Shown: positions 9,137-18,664 of the stretch, piece by piece | Position numbering within the stretch: position 1 is the first letter of the stretch | Layout: the number at the start of each line of letters is the position of its first letter | Origin: Velamenicoccus sp964471325 | GTDB lineage: Bacteria > Omnitrophota > Gorgyraeia > Velamenicoccales > Velamenicoccaceae | NCBI GenBank assembly: GCA_964471325.1 | Contig: CAYYFL010000004.1 | Coordinates: 1 to 64,000 of the forward strand | Length of the DNA: 64,000 bases | Direction of reading: 5' to 3' | Made by a program: the position numbers and the translations under genes | Notes under the pieces: model-generated | The model's database searches: none | What the model was told of the DNA's origin: nothing | What the model saw: only the letters and a program-made list of their open reading frames with translations

Positions 9137-10918
9137 TTATTTTGCGAGAAAATACACTATGAAAGAACCAATTTGAATTCGTTCATATTCTTTTCTTTTG
9201 AACCAAGCGGGAGGACACTGCAAAATGCCGTTTTCATGAATACTAAAAATAACGACACAAGAGGCCGAGCCAGACAGAGTCTTATCATCTTGATGCTGCG
9301 GGCATATTCCAGTAAAAGTCGGAGGAACAAAAAAAGATGTCTGCGGCCTCCCACATTTTATTCTCAGGAATTCCTTAATAGCAAAAGCCGCTTCGCCTCT
9401 AAAGTTTTTTTCATCGTTAATGACCATGATGTTATCTTGCGGTCCTGTGTGTTCCTCTAAAAATGAGAACAAAGCCTTGTTTTCCCTCCCTTCCTGTGCG
9501 AAAGCCCTAGCGCCTACAAATGACAGCATCAGTTTATAAACAACAAGACACACAGTAAGCCAAAATCCGAATCGATATAAAGAGAAGCCATGTTTGTTAC
9601 GTCGTGTGGCACAAACGGCCCAATAAAGAATGGCCATAAAGATTCCCATGACAATGACTATGGCTACAGCAGAAAAACGTTTGAATAGTAAAAAATCCAT
9701 TTTTTCAAAAAAACTTCGACTTATGAACAAATATCCTATCAAAACAAAAACCACTACGGAAGTCAGAAGAATCTTAATCAAGTTTTTTCTTTCAAAAGAA
9801 AAACGACTGTCATCTTTTCGTAGAAATTCTAGGAAAGATATCAGAAGCCCTGCATAACCTAACATGAGTGGCAAGATATACCGACCAAAGATACCGCAGC
9901 GAGCATAGATCATAAACTGTGGCACGATGATAAGTCCGAATAGAATCAACGAAGGCACTGCATTTGTGGTAAAACTTCGATCAATTCTTTTTGAAGAAAA
10001 AAATAAAAACAAAAACGCACAAAGTAAAATGACCAATCCTGCGCCAATCGTAGAAAATGAAAGACTAACATCGATGGCCGTGATAGCCGCTCTGATGAAT
10101 AACGACAGGTCGAAATGACTAATCCCGCCACCTTGCGCACCATAACCACCGAATCCTACGCTGGCTCCGATGATCAACAAAACCGAAATTGTAAAGATTA
10201 AGAGAATAAGAACGGCCCAAAAATTTGCTATCCATGCTTTTTGCCATGAAGTTCCATTGTGGAGACGATAAGACCAAGCCATCAAATAAACAAAGGCAGG
10301 AATCATCAAGATGAAGCTTTCTTTTGATAAAGCTGAAAGAATGACGAAAACGACCATGGTACTCCGAAAACAAAATTTGTATCGAGGATGGCGAATGGCA
10401 AAAAGCATACAGACCCAAGAGGCCGCCAGAAGTAACATGGCGATATTCTCGTTAGGACCTAAGGACCACCAAACGACGGCTTGGGGTCCCAGTAGAGTCA
10501 GTAAAACAAAAAGAATAGAATCGAGCCATGAAAATGATGTCAACCGACATCCGTAATAAAGTAAGAATGACGTTAAGACGGCTAGAACTCCTGCGTAAAA
10601 CAGCCACGTCGTGAAGTTTGCGCCGAGCCATTTCGTCAACAAAACTCTATGAATGAAATAAAAAGGTCTGAATCGATGACTTCCATTCAAATCTTTCCTA
10701 AACCACTTCGTAAATACGCTTCCCCACGTGTTCATCGAAAGATCTTCCTGGACACTAAGAATCTCATGGTCATCGGCCAAATGATAACCGGAAAACAAAG
10801 AACCGCTTCCGCCAAGGATAGCGCCCCAAAGCAAAACAAAAAACAAAGCTACAAAAAAATATTCGCCGCGCATGAATATGGCGGGAAAACTACGTTTTTG
10901 TATCTCAAATGCCTGCAT
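9137..10918 (-). CDS. Polytopic membrane protein, probable GT-C glycosyltransferase
   Basis: A 593-residue protein with about eleven to twelve membrane helices and a C-terminal periplasmic domain of about 110 residues. The first periplasmic loop contains an acidic pair (LADDHEIL, residues about 47-54) and then RFRPFYFIHRVLL, the arrangement seen in GT-C mannosyl/arabinosyl-type transferases, where the acidic residues form the catalytic site and a polyprenyl-phosphate sugar is the donor. The polyprenyl-phosphate glycosyltransferase gene at 12685-13662 could supply that donor. It overlaps the upstream epimerase gene by 14 bp. No family can be named with confidence. Confidence 0.65.
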   Translation of the reverse strand: MQAFEIQKRSFPAIFMRGEYFFVALFFVLLWGAILGGSGSLFSGYHLADDHEILSVQEDLSMNTWGSVFTKWFRKDLNGSHRFRPFYFIHRVLLTKWLGANFTTWLFYAGVLAVLTSFLLYYGCRLTSFSWLDSILFVLLTLLGPQAVVWWSLGPNENIAMLLLAASWVCMLFAIRHPRYKFCFRSTMVVFVILSALSKESFILMIPAFVYLMAWSYRLHNGTSWQKAWIANFWAVLILLIFTISVLLIIGASVGFGGYGAQGGGISHFDLSLFIRAAITAIDVSLSFSTIGAGLVILLCAFLFLFFSSKRIDRSFTTNAVPSLILFGLIIVPQFMIYARCGIFGRYILPLMLGYAGLLISFLEFLRKDDSRFSFERKNLIKILLTSVVVFVLIGYLFISRSFFEKMDFLLFKRFSAVAIVIVMGIFMAILYWAVCATRRNKHGFSLYRFGFWLTVCLVVYKLMLSFVGARAFAQEGRENKALFSFLEEHTGPQDNIMVINDEKNFRGEAAFAIKEFLRIKCGRPQTSFFVPPTFTGICPQHQDDKTLSGSASCVVIFSIHENGILQCPPAWFKRKEYERIQIGSFIVYFLAK

Positions 10919-11876
10919 GATCTCTACGATCCTTTCGATACCACGCGATCGTCTTTTTCAGACCCTCATCCAAACCCACCCGTGGCCGCCACCGCAAAAG
11001 GATGTGAGCCTTCTTGTTATCACTGAAAAACCTGATAGCCTCTCCGGCCCGTTTAGGGATAGCTCCTTTCAGCAAAGAGATAGGATTCCCCACGAGTTTA
11101 ACAACTTTTTGTGCGACATCGAAAATTGTATATTCGCGGCCGTTGCCGACATTGATGACCTCGCCGAGGCAAATCCCGAATCTGCGCGCTGCGCATATAA
11201 AAGCATCTACCACGTCACTGACGTAGTTAAATTCCCGTGTTTGGTCGCCCTCCGTCATCGGAAAATCTCTACGTTCCAGACAGTGGGCGATCAATGCGGG
11301 AATAAACATATCCTTGTCCTGTTGAGGTCCATATGTCAAAAAGGGCCTTAATGTCATTACGGGGAGGCCGAAGGATGAAAACATCATTTGACCATAATAG
11401 GTCGCGGCCACCTTGCTGGCGGAATAAGGAGATACGGGGGTTTCACGCTGACGCTCACGAAAAGGCACGGGGCCATTGCCGTATTCTTCACATGTCCCGG
11501 TATTGATGAAGCATTTCAAACGCGGCAGTGCCTCCAGAGCGGCAGTAAGAAGGCTGACCGTTCCCCTGACGTTGACATCCATCATCTCCTCAATCAATTC
11601 CGGCTGTCTGGCCGCATTACGCAATGCGGCCAAATGATAAATGAATGCGGGTTTTATTTTCTTAAGACATGAGACGACTTTTCGGAAATTCCGGATATCT
11701 CCTTCCCATACAGCAAGGCGCGAGACGACATCTTTCAGACGCGTATGGTTTGCGCCCTTTTTTAAAAAAACATGGACCTTTGCGCCGTCTTCTATGAGAC
11801 GTTGCGTCAAATGGCTGCCGATAAAGCCGTCGGCGCCCGTCACAAAAACGACACGTCCTTTCAGTAATGAACTCAT
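10905..11876 (-). CDS. NAD-dependent epimerase/dehydratase (extended SDR), possible CDP-hexulose reductase/epimerase
   Basis: A 323-residue extended SDR with the cofactor motif VTGADGFIGSHL, an intact catalytic YSASK (in PVSPYSASKVAATYYG) and the substrate-domain motif REFNYVSDVVDA. It overlaps rfbF by the ATGA stop-start and is in the same operon as rfbH and rfbG, so the most economical role is the final SDR step of CDP-3,6-dideoxyhexose synthesis (paratose/abequose synthase-like). That assignment rests on context. ATG at 11876 is chosen over an upstream in-frame start because it gives the ATGA coupling. Confidence 0.75.
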   Translation of the reverse strand: MSSLLKGRVVFVTGADGFIGSHLTQRLIEDGAKVHVFLKKGANHTRLKDVVSRLAVWEGDIRNFRKVVSCLKKIKPAFIYHLAALRNAARQPELIEEMMDVNVRGTVSLLTAALEALPRLKCFINTGTCEEYGNGPVPFRERQRETPVSPYSASKVAATYYGQMMFSSFGLPVMTLRPFLTYGPQQDKDMFIPALIAHCLERRDFPMTEGDQTREFNYVSDVVDAFICAARRFGICLGEVINVGNGREYTIFDVAQKVVKLVGNPISLLKGAIPKRAGEAIRFFSDNKKAHILLRWRPRVGLDEGLKKTIAWYRKDRRDHAGI

Positions 11877-12688
11877 GCGTCTTTCCAGATTTTCCATAGA
11901 GCTCGGCCCTCACGCCAATACTGATTAAGAAGGTCCATATTGCGCAAGGTATCCATGCATTGCCAGAAACCGCGATGCTCATACATCATAAGTTCACGAT
12001 CCCGAGTGAGGTTCTCAAGTACTTCTTTTTCGAGGGTGCACGTATCGGCACCCGACAAATATTTAAAAACTTTCTTGGAAAAGACAAAAAAACCGCCATT
12101 GATAAAACCGCTGGATATCTGGGGTTTCTCGCTGAACCGGCTGATGCGATGATTTTTTACAACCAACTCGCCGAATCTTGCCGGGGGCCTTACACCCGTT
12201 ATTGTTGCAATCTTTCTATGCTTAAAATGGAATTCCAACAGTTCCCCGAGATTGATATCCGCGACGCCATCTCCATATGTCAACAGGAAAGTGTCGATGC
12301 CTGACAGATACGGCTGGACACGTTTGATGCGCGCGCCTGTCATAGCCGTAAGACCCGTTTGGACTAGCGTTACCTCCCAATCCTCTTCATCGTGAGTGCT
12401 ATGAATCATGATATCTTCGTGGCTGCCAAGTTTCACTGTAAAATCGCAATTGTGGATACGATAATGATAAAAAAACTCTTTAATAATGTCCCCCTTATAG
12501 CCCAAACAGATAATAAAGCGACGAAAACCATAATGCGCATATATCTTCATGATATGCCAAAGAATGGGTCGGTCGCCGATCGTTACCATCGGCTTGGGGA
12601 TAAATTCAGTCTGCTCTCTCATACGGGTCCCAAATCCACCCGCTAGGATCACCACAGGAAATTCGGAAATTTTGGGCATTTTATTCAT
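11873..12688 (-). CDS. rfbF: Glucose-1-phosphate cytidylyltransferase
   Basis: A 271-residue nucleotidyltransferase that makes CDP-glucose from CTP and glucose 1-phosphate. The signature VVILAGGFGTRMREQTEFIPKPM is typical of RfbF/DdhA rather than RmlA, as are LTYGDGVADIN (metal Asp), RPPARFGEL and FINGGFFVFSKK. Length fits the family (about 257-270). CDP-glucose feeds RfbG (14959-15957) and then RfbH (13665-14990), both in this operon. Its ATG overlaps the stop of the GT2 gene (ATGA) and its stop overlaps the downstream epimerase start. GC content is higher than in the left end of the locus. Confidence 0.93.
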   Translation of the reverse strand: MNKMPKISEFPVVILAGGFGTRMREQTEFIPKPMVTIGDRPILWHIMKIYAHYGFRRFIICLGYKGDIIKEFFYHYRIHNCDFTVKLGSHEDIMIHSTHDEEDWEVTLVQTGLTAMTGARIKRVQPYLSGIDTFLLTYGDGVADINLGELLEFHFKHRKIATITGVRPPARFGELVVKNHRISRFSEKPQISSGFINGGFFVFSKKVFKYLSGADTCTLEKEVLENLTRDRELMMYEHRGFWQCMDTLRNMDLLNQYWREGRALWKIWKDA

Positions 12689-13662
12689 ATGTCCATCCTC
12701 TCTTGAAAAGAGCCGCCTCCATGATTAAATTCGCTGCGGACGACAAATAGGGGGCGATGCTTAACTTCCATATAGAGCCTACCGATATATTCCCCAATAA
12801 GACCGAGAAAAAACAATTGAAAGCCGCCCAAAATCAGCATCGGCAACAGCGTCGAGGCCCAACCGGGCACCTGATCATGGACCATTTTGACATACAAAAC
12901 CCAGATAACTCCACCGATGGAAAAGACGCATAAAACTCCGCCAAGAATTGAAGCCATTCTCAAAGGAACGTACGTAAATGAAACAATCCCGGAAAATGCC
13001 AAAGAAAAAAGCGACGTGATATTGAATTTTGTGACGCCGTCCCTCCGTGGTTCCCTCCGATAATAAACAACAGCGTATCTGCTTTCTAGCTGCAGTATCA
13101 TAGCCCGGATAAACCTGTTTCGTTCCGGAAGGCCATTAAACTCCTTTACCAATTCCTTCGACATGAGCCTGAAATCGCCGTGATTGTAAACGATTTCGAC
13201 ACCCATGGCTTGCAAACACTTATAGTAGGATTGGGAAAACCACCGTTTAAACAAACTGTCGGCCTTTCTGTCCTCTCTGACTCCCAAGACCAGGTCATAT
13301 CCCTTTTCATAATATGCGACCATTTCTTCTATCTTTTCCGGAGGATCCTGAAGGTCGGCATCAATCGTGACAACCGCATCTCCATCGGCATAAAACAAAC
13401 CTGCTGAAAGAGACCCCTGATAACCAAAATTACGTCTCAGGGCTATGATCCTCACGTGCCTGTCTGACTCAAAGAGATGTTGCAAGACTTCGAGTGTCTT
13501 ATCCGTCGAGCCGTTGTCGACATAAACAATTTCAAACCGATCGCATCTTTTAGATTGGCGTAATCCTTCGCAGGCTTGCAGAAGACGGCGATGAGTTGTA
13601 TCCAGCACCTCTTTTTCATTGTGACAGGGTACAACGATACTCAGAAACTGGATTTTACGCAT
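12685..13662 (-). CDS. Family 2 glycosyltransferase with C-terminal membrane helices (polyprenyl-phosphate sugar transferase, GtrB-like)
   Basis: A 325-residue GT-A enzyme: SIVVPCHNEKEVL at the N-terminus, VDNGSTDKT and TIDADLQDPPE as donor and metal-binding motifs, RFIRAMILQL as the later catalytic region, then two C-terminal membrane helices (about residues 230-295). This is the GtrB/ArnC/DPM1-like layout that loads a sugar onto polyprenyl phosphate at the inner membrane. The product could be the donor for the GT-C-like membrane protein at 9137-10918. Overlaps rfbF (ATGA) and follows rfbH after 2 bp. Confidence 0.85.
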   Translation of the reverse strand: MRKIQFLSIVVPCHNEKEVLDTTHRRLLQACEGLRQSKRCDRFEIVYVDNGSTDKTLEVLQHLFESDRHVRIIALRRNFGYQGSLSAGLFYADGDAVVTIDADLQDPPEKIEEMVAYYEKGYDLVLGVREDRKADSLFKRWFSQSYYKCLQAMGVEIVYNHGDFRLMSKELVKEFNGLPERNRFIRAMILQLESRYAVVYYRREPRRDGVTKFNITSLFSLAFSGIVSFTYVPLRMASILGGVLCVFSIGGVIWVLYVKMVHDQVPGWASTLLPMLILGGFQLFFLGLIGEYIGRLYMEVKHRPLFVVRSEFNHGGGSFQERMDI

Positions 13663-13664
13663 GG

Positions 13665-14990
13665 TTATCCCTTTTTAAAAGGCGCCATGAAAACAGAGAA
13701 AGCTTCCTTGATATATCGGATCATTTTGTTGTTAAGTCCAGGGTAAACGCCAATCCAAAAAACCCGGTTCATAACAAAATCAGTATTTTTGAGGCTCCCG
13801 AAAACCCTGTGGCGCACGCCTTCAAAAGCCGGGTGACGGAGAATGTTTCCCGCAAACAACGGCCTGGTCGCAATGCGGTTTTTCTCAAGATGGGCGACGA
13901 GTTCGTCTTTCGTGAAAGGAGCCGTTTTTTTGACGCCGATCAGAAAACCAAACCAGCTTGGCCGAGATCCCTTCGTTACCTGCGGCAGAATCAGATACTC
14001 TTCATATTGTCTTAATGCTTCATGAAGCAATCTAAAATTTTTCTGTCTCAAGCGTACAAATCCGGGCAACTTCTTGAGTTGTGCAACGCCGACCGCGGCA
14101 GCCATATCAACGGGCTTAAGATTATATCCAAGATGGGAATAGATGTATTTGTGGTCATACCCTTTCGGCAACGACCCCATTTTCCAGCCAAAGCGGCAAC
14201 CGCAGGTATTATCCTGTCCGGGTGCACACCAACAATCTCTGCCCCAGTCACGCAGAGACTCAAGTATCCTCTTGAATAACCCATCATTAGTGACGACAGC
14301 CCCGCCTTCGCCTGTGGTGATGTGATGCGCAGGATAAAAACTCAAAGTCCCCATGTCGCCGAAGGTACCGACAGGCTTACCCTTGTAAGTGGCCCCCAGG
14401 GCATCACACGCGTCTTCTATCAGAAATAGTCCGTGTTTTCCGGCGACCCGCATGACGGCCGCCAGATCAAAAGGATTGCCGAGCGTGTGTGCCATAATGA
14501 TCGCGCGCGTCTTTTTGCCGATAGCCCTCTCAAGCAAGCCAGGATCGACATTATAAGTTCCCAGAGCAACATCAACGAAAACCGGAACAAGCCGGTTCTG
14601 GATAATAGGGGCGACGGTCGTTGGAAAAGAAGCCGCGAGAGTCAGAACCTCATCTCCAGGTTTCAGCCGCCTGTCTTTCAATAAAGGAGATGTCAGGGCA
14701 GAGACAGCCAATAGATTCGCCGAAGAACCCGAGTTCGTCAATACGGCGTGGCGGCATTTCAAATAGGCAGATATATCCTTGGCGAACCGATCTCCGTATC
14801 TGCCCAGCGTAAGCCAAAAATCAAGAGAACAATCTACAAGGGCGATCATCTCTTTTTCATCATAGACACGGCCCGCATAAGGGATGTGTGTCTGGCCGGG
14901 CACAAAGTGTTTTTCACGCACCCTGAACCGGTAGATATCCTTAACCAGCTTGAAAATTTTAGCGCGCAGCTTTTTTTCTTGAAAGGTCAT
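13665..14990 (-). CDS. rfbH: CDP-6-deoxy-D-xylo-4-hexulose-3-dehydrase (E1)
   Basis: A 441-residue enzyme of the aspartate-aminotransferase fold that removes the C3 hydroxyl of CDP-4-keto-6-deoxyglucose using pyridoxamine phosphate and an iron-sulfur cluster. The lysine that normally holds PLP is replaced by His in SFYPAHHITTGEGG (His222/His223), the mark of this dehydrase subfamily. Four cysteines (C253, C255, C263, C265 in RDCWCAPGQDNTCGC) can ligate the [2Fe-2S] cluster. The family also needs a reductase (E3, RfbI/AscD); none with a plant-type ferredoxin domain is in the window. The 5' end overlaps rfbG by 32 bp. Confidence 0.95.
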   Translation of the reverse strand: MTFQEKKLRAKIFKLVKDIYRFRVREKHFVPGQTHIPYAGRVYDEKEMIALVDCSLDFWLTLGRYGDRFAKDISAYLKCRHAVLTNSGSSANLLAVSALTSPLLKDRRLKPGDEVLTLAASFPTTVAPIIQNRLVPVFVDVALGTYNVDPGLLERAIGKKTRAIIMAHTLGNPFDLAAVMRVAGKHGLFLIEDACDALGATYKGKPVGTFGDMGTLSFYPAHHITTGEGGAVVTNDGLFKRILESLRDWGRDCWCAPGQDNTCGCRFGWKMGSLPKGYDHKYIYSHLGYNLKPVDMAAAVGVAQLKKLPGFVRLRQKNFRLLHEALRQYEEYLILPQVTKGSRPSWFGFLIGVKKTAPFTKDELVAHLEKNRIATRPLFAGNILRHPAFEGVRHRVFGSLKNTDFVMNRVFWIGVYPGLNNKMIRYIKEAFSVFMAPFKKG

Positions 14991-15957
14991 GACGCATCCA
15001 GTATGACGCGTACCAATCGATAGTCTCTTTCAGCCCGTCCTTCAATGAATAAAGGGACTTCCACCCCAACAGCCTTCCGGCTTTGGTCGCGCGAAGACTC
15101 TGATTGACGATCTCACCTCTGGCTGTATTTAAAATAAGCGGCTTCAAGTCTCTGCGCCCCATAAGATCGAGAATAACTCTCACAAGTTCTTTGACTTTGA
15201 TTTTTGTCTCATTGCCGAAATTAAAAGCCTGACCCACAACGGCCTTGCTTCCCATTTTCTCGGCTAAATGGATGTAAGCCCTGGCAGCATCCTTGACATA
15301 GAAATAATCCCTCACGTATTCCCCGTCGCTTCTAATGACAGGCCTTTCACCCAGATAAGCCGCACGTATGGTCCCTGGAACGAGACGATTATAATTCACG
15401 TCGCCGCCCCCAAACAGGTTGCCGCAACGCGTCACACAAACAGGCAATTTGTAATGGTGGTGGTACATCTGGGCAATCAGATCCGCACAGCTTTTGGATA
15501 CATCATACGGATTCCTTCCAGCCAGCGGCGTCTCTTCGCCGTACGACAAACCACCGTGGTCCCCATAGGCCTTGTCGCTGGATGCTACGATGATCCGCCT
15601 GACGTGCCGGTGATGCCGACAGGCTTCTAAAAGCGACCACGTCCCCTTGATGTTGGATTCAAAGGTAGACAAAGGACTCTGATTGGCTGTGCCGACAATT
15701 GTCTGGGCGGCGAGGTGAAAAACAAGCGTGATTTCATATTCATTGAGAACCCGCTCCAAAAGCGAATAGTCCTCGACACAGCCGCGCACAATAGTTATTT
15801 GAGATGAAAGCTGATCTGTAAAAATCTTTGATTCCGGGACAAAATCCCTCACCAGGCCGACTATCCTGGTTCCTTTGGACAATAGTTCTTGAGTCAGCCA
15901 TGAACCCAATAAACCGGTGCACCCCGTGATGAAAACCTGCTCTTTATTCCAATGCAT
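14959..15957 (-). CDS. rfbG: CDP-glucose 4,6-dehydratase
   Basis: A 332-residue extended SDR with FITGCTGLLGSWLTQEL (NAD motif), SSDKAYGDH (the DKAYG signature of CDP-glucose dehydratases) and catalytic NPYDVSKSCADLIA (YxxxK). It turns CDP-glucose into CDP-4-keto-6-deoxyglucose, the RfbH substrate. The ATG at 15957 has AGAGG six bases upstream; a GTG two codons earlier is less likely. Located between the priming transferase gene (29-bp gap) and rfbH (32-bp overlap). Length (usual about 355) is slightly short but the core motifs are complete. Confidence 0.93.
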   Translation of the reverse strand: MHWNKEQVFITGCTGLLGSWLTQELLSKGTRIVGLVRDFVPESKIFTDQLSSQITIVRGCVEDYSLLERVLNEYEITLVFHLAAQTIVGTANQSPLSTFESNIKGTWSLLEACRHHRHVRRIIVASSDKAYGDHGGLSYGEETPLAGRNPYDVSKSCADLIAQMYHHHYKLPVCVTRCGNLFGGGDVNYNRLVPGTIRAAYLGERPVIRSDGEYVRDYFYVKDAARAYIHLAEKMGSKAVVGQAFNFGNETKIKVKELVRVILDLMGRRDLKPLILNTARGEIVNQSLRATKAGRLLGWKSLYSLKDGLKETIDWYASYWMRHDLSRKKAAR

Positions 15958-15986
15958 AGGCACCTCTTTTTAATCCGCTTGGACTC

Positions 15987-17396
15987 TCAATAAGCGTTCT
16001 TGTTCAATAGTCCTTTCCAGACAGTTAACCAGAGAATCTTCAGATCGAACCAGAGAGACCAGTGCTCGATGTAATAGATGTCGTGTTCGATCCGTTTCTT
16101 CATTTTTTCCAGCGTATCCGTCTCTCCCCGCCAGCCATTCACCTGCGCCCAACCGGTGATGCCGGGCTTGACTTTATACCGCCACATATATGTTTCAAGA
16201 AGGAGTCTATGTTTTTCATCGAGATACAGCGGGTGCGGACGCGGCCCGACAATGGACATCTGTCCCCGCAGTACATTGTAGAGCTGCGGTAACTCATCAA
16301 GGCTGGTGCGCCTCAAAAAACGACCGACAGGAGTAATGCGTCCGTCCTCCCTCTTGGCCTGCAATTTATCAGCGACGTCCTGTTCTGTTACCACCATGCT
16401 TCGTAACTTATAAACATAGAATTCCTTACCGGCAATGCCGTATCGCTTTTGCCTGAAAAAAACGGGTCCGGGCGAAGACATCCTGACCAAAGCCGTAAGG
16501 ACAGCCATCAGGGGCGCAGTCAAGACCAGGGCGAAGGCGGAAACGACGATATCAAAAATACGCTTGAGGACCCTGTTCCATCCATAAATAGGGCTCTCCG
16601 TCAAGTTAATGATGGGCATACCGTCAAAATCCTCAATGCTGGCATTGAGCGTCAGGGCCTGGTAGATATTCGGAGCGATGCGCACATCAACGGTTTCCTG
16701 CTCAAGTTTTTTTAACAAGTAGGCGAGCCTCTGATAGGCCCGGATCGGCAAGGCAATAAAAACCTGCTCGATCTTATAGCGATCGATTATTTCGCCGGTC
16801 ATGGCGCAATTACCGAGGATTTCCTTTCCGCAAATGGTGTCGCCGGGCTTCAAATAATCGTCAATCCAGCCTATAAGAGAAAAACCGGTCCAAGTGCTGT
16901 CTGCGATCTTTTGGGCAAGTCTTTGGCCTGTCTCCCCTGCCCCGACGATCAAGACATGCTTTAAATTGTAGCCACGGACGCGCAAGAACCTGAGGAGTTT
17001 ACGCAGAAGGATGCGGTCAAGAAAAATAAGACAAAGGCTCAGCAAGAAAAACAATACGAAAACCAAGCGTGAATAAACGTGGTCCCTGTAAAAAAAGCTC
17101 AAGGACAAAAGAACCAGAATCGCCATAAACGTTGCTTTAATGATCTGGAAAAATTCCTGCCAGAGAGATATGTTTCTTTTAGGGGTATACATCTGAAAAA
17201 TGTCAAAGACCACGGGCCAGACGACGGCAACGACAGGCAAGACAAAGAAATAATAACGTATCGGTGGCACATCGGCAGGCAGAAACCATCCAGTCCTAAA
17301 ACGCAAGACATAGGACAAAAGCCAGGCGGCCATCGCCAGGATGACATCCGTGAATCTGATGCAACCGATCAGTATCTGCGCGTGTTTCTTCAGCAT
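15987..17396 (-). CDS. Undecaprenyl-phosphate glucose/galactose phosphotransferase (WcaJ/WbaP-like polyisoprenyl-phosphate hexose-1-phosphate transferase)
   Basis: A 469-residue priming enzyme that starts the oligosaccharide by moving a hexose-1-phosphate onto undecaprenyl phosphate. The N-terminal half has four membrane helices and a Rossmann-like CoA-binding-type domain (VLIVGAGETGQRLAQKI, residues about 145-160). The C-terminal catalytic part shows KRIFDIVVSA, SPGPVFFRQKRYG, YKLRSM, GRFLRRTSLDELPQLYNVL and SIVGPRPHP, followed by VKPGITGWAQVNG. Size and architecture match the WcaJ group (about 465 residues). Only 1 bp separates it from the WcaI-like glycosyltransferase upstream. Sugar specificity is not visible. 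Confidence 0.92.
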   Translation of the reverse strand: MLKKHAQILIGCIRFTDVILAMAAWLLSYVLRFRTGWFLPADVPPIRYYFFVLPVVAVVWPVVFDIFQMYTPKRNISLWQEFFQIIKATFMAILVLLSLSFFYRDHVYSRLVFVLFFLLSLCLIFLDRILLRKLLRFLRVRGYNLKHVLIVGAGETGQRLAQKIADSTWTGFSLIGWIDDYLKPGDTICGKEILGNCAMTGEIIDRYKIEQVFIALPIRAYQRLAYLLKKLEQETVDVRIAPNIYQALTLNASIEDFDGMPIINLTESPIYGWNRVLKRIFDIVVSAFALVLTAPLMAVLTALVRMSSPGPVFFRQKRYGIAGKEFYVYKLRSMVVTEQDVADKLQAKREDGRITPVGRFLRRTSLDELPQLYNVLRGQMSIVGPRPHPLYLDEKHRLLLETYMWRYKVKPGITGWAQVNGWRGETDTLEKMKKRIEHDIYYIEHWSLWFDLKILWLTVWKGLLNKNAY

Positions 17397-17397
17397 G

Positions 17398-18651
17398 TCA
17401 ATTTTTCAGGTCTAGTAAGACTTTTTCAAAATCAGTCATAACGTTTTCATAGGACAGATGTGTTTCGGCAAAAGAACGGCCGGATGAACCACATCTTTCA
17501 CGCAGGGCCGGATCATCATAGAATTTCAATATGACCCCGGCCAAAAGCTTCGGATCTTCCGGAGGCACAACCTCGCCGCAGCCGCTTTTTTGAATGCAGC
17601 GTGCAAGCTCGCAATCGGCTTCAGCAGCAGCCACCACAGGCCTGGAACTCCCCATGATATTCCACAATTTGGATGGCATAAGAAAATCGCCGACGCCTTT
17701 CTTCTGAATAATGAGCGAGAGATCCGCAGCCCCCAGCATCAAAGGCAGCATCTCGCGGGGCTGCAAAGGCAGAAGGCGTATCTGCTCCGGCTCAATATCT
17801 TGAAGCCTTTGTTTGAGCCGGTTCAAACCGGCCCCTTCGCCGACTATCAGATATAAAATGTCTTTGCGGTCTTTTGTTAAAAGGGCCGCATCCGCCAAAA
17901 TATCCACCCCTTGCTTTTCACCGATGTTGCCGGCATACAAAACAATAAACTTGTCACGGCCGATTCCATAATGCTCTCTAAAAGCATTATCACGGGAAAC
18001 AGGCTTCAGAAACTGCGTATCGACCCAATTAGGAAACAAAAGGACCGGTCTCCTGAAAGCGCCTTTGGTTTCGATGCGTTTCTTCATTCCATCACTGATG
18101 GTCGAAAGAAGAGCGGCCCGCCTGAAAAGAAATCGTTCCCAACGGCGCAAGAAACCTAGAATGAATCTGTTTTTGATAAGCCCGAGATCAGCCGCCGCAT
18201 CAATCTGTAAATCCTGAATATGGAAAATAAATGGTATGCGTTTCACCCTGCAAAAAAACCAGGCCCAAAACCCCAGTTGCAGAGGCGGACATACAACGAT
18301 AACGGCATCGATTTTTTTAAAAAGGATCTTGAGGAGACGCCAGCAAGAAGACAAGGCGAATACCGTCTCGTGCATCACGCGGGTTCTGACGTTGACCTTG
18401 TTCAGGGAAGGCACAAAAGACCGTAGGATCGTCACGCCTCCTTCTGATTCTGCCTTAGACCAGCGGCCGGCATACGGATGGCCGACTTTCCAGGAAGGAT
18501 ACCACGGGAAAGCCGTCACCACCGTGACCTCGTGGCCCTGGCGCGCCAAATATTCGGCCATCCCGCGATTGAACACACCGATTCCAATCTGTTCGGGATA
18601 ATAATGAATACTGTAAACCACCACATTCAGTTTCTTTTCGCTTTGGGTCAT
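17398..18651 (-). CDS. Glycosyltransferase family 4 (WcaI/WbuB-like)
   Basis: A 417-residue GT-B enzyme. The start VVVYSIHYYPEQIGIGVFNRGMAEYLA and the following VTVVTAFPWYPSW match the WcaI/WbuB group, which adds the second sugar (often fucose or FucNAc) to the primed lipid. The donor domain includes FIVLYAGNIGEKQGVD, YLIVGEGAG and a late PSKLWNIMGSSRPVVAA region in place of the usual ExxxxGxP loop. It directly precedes the priming transferase gene and follows the GDP-fucose genes, which fits use of GDP-fucose, though this is inference. Confidence 0.85.
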   Translation of the reverse strand: MTQSEKKLNVVVYSIHYYPEQIGIGVFNRGMAEYLARQGHEVTVVTAFPWYPSWKVGHPYAGRWSKAESEGGVTILRSFVPSLNKVNVRTRVMHETVFALSSCWRLLKILFKKIDAVIVVCPPLQLGFWAWFFCRVKRIPFIFHIQDLQIDAAADLGLIKNRFILGFLRRWERFLFRRAALLSTISDGMKKRIETKGAFRRPVLLFPNWVDTQFLKPVSRDNAFREHYGIGRDKFIVLYAGNIGEKQGVDILADAALLTKDRKDILYLIVGEGAGLNRLKQRLQDIEPEQIRLLPLQPREMLPLMLGAADLSLIIQKKGVGDFLMPSKLWNIMGSSRPVVAAAEADCELARCIQKSGCGEVVPPEDPKLLAGVILKFYDDPALRERCGSSGRSFAETHLSYENVMTDFEKVLLDLKN

Positions 18652-18664
18652 CGTGTCGCTATCC

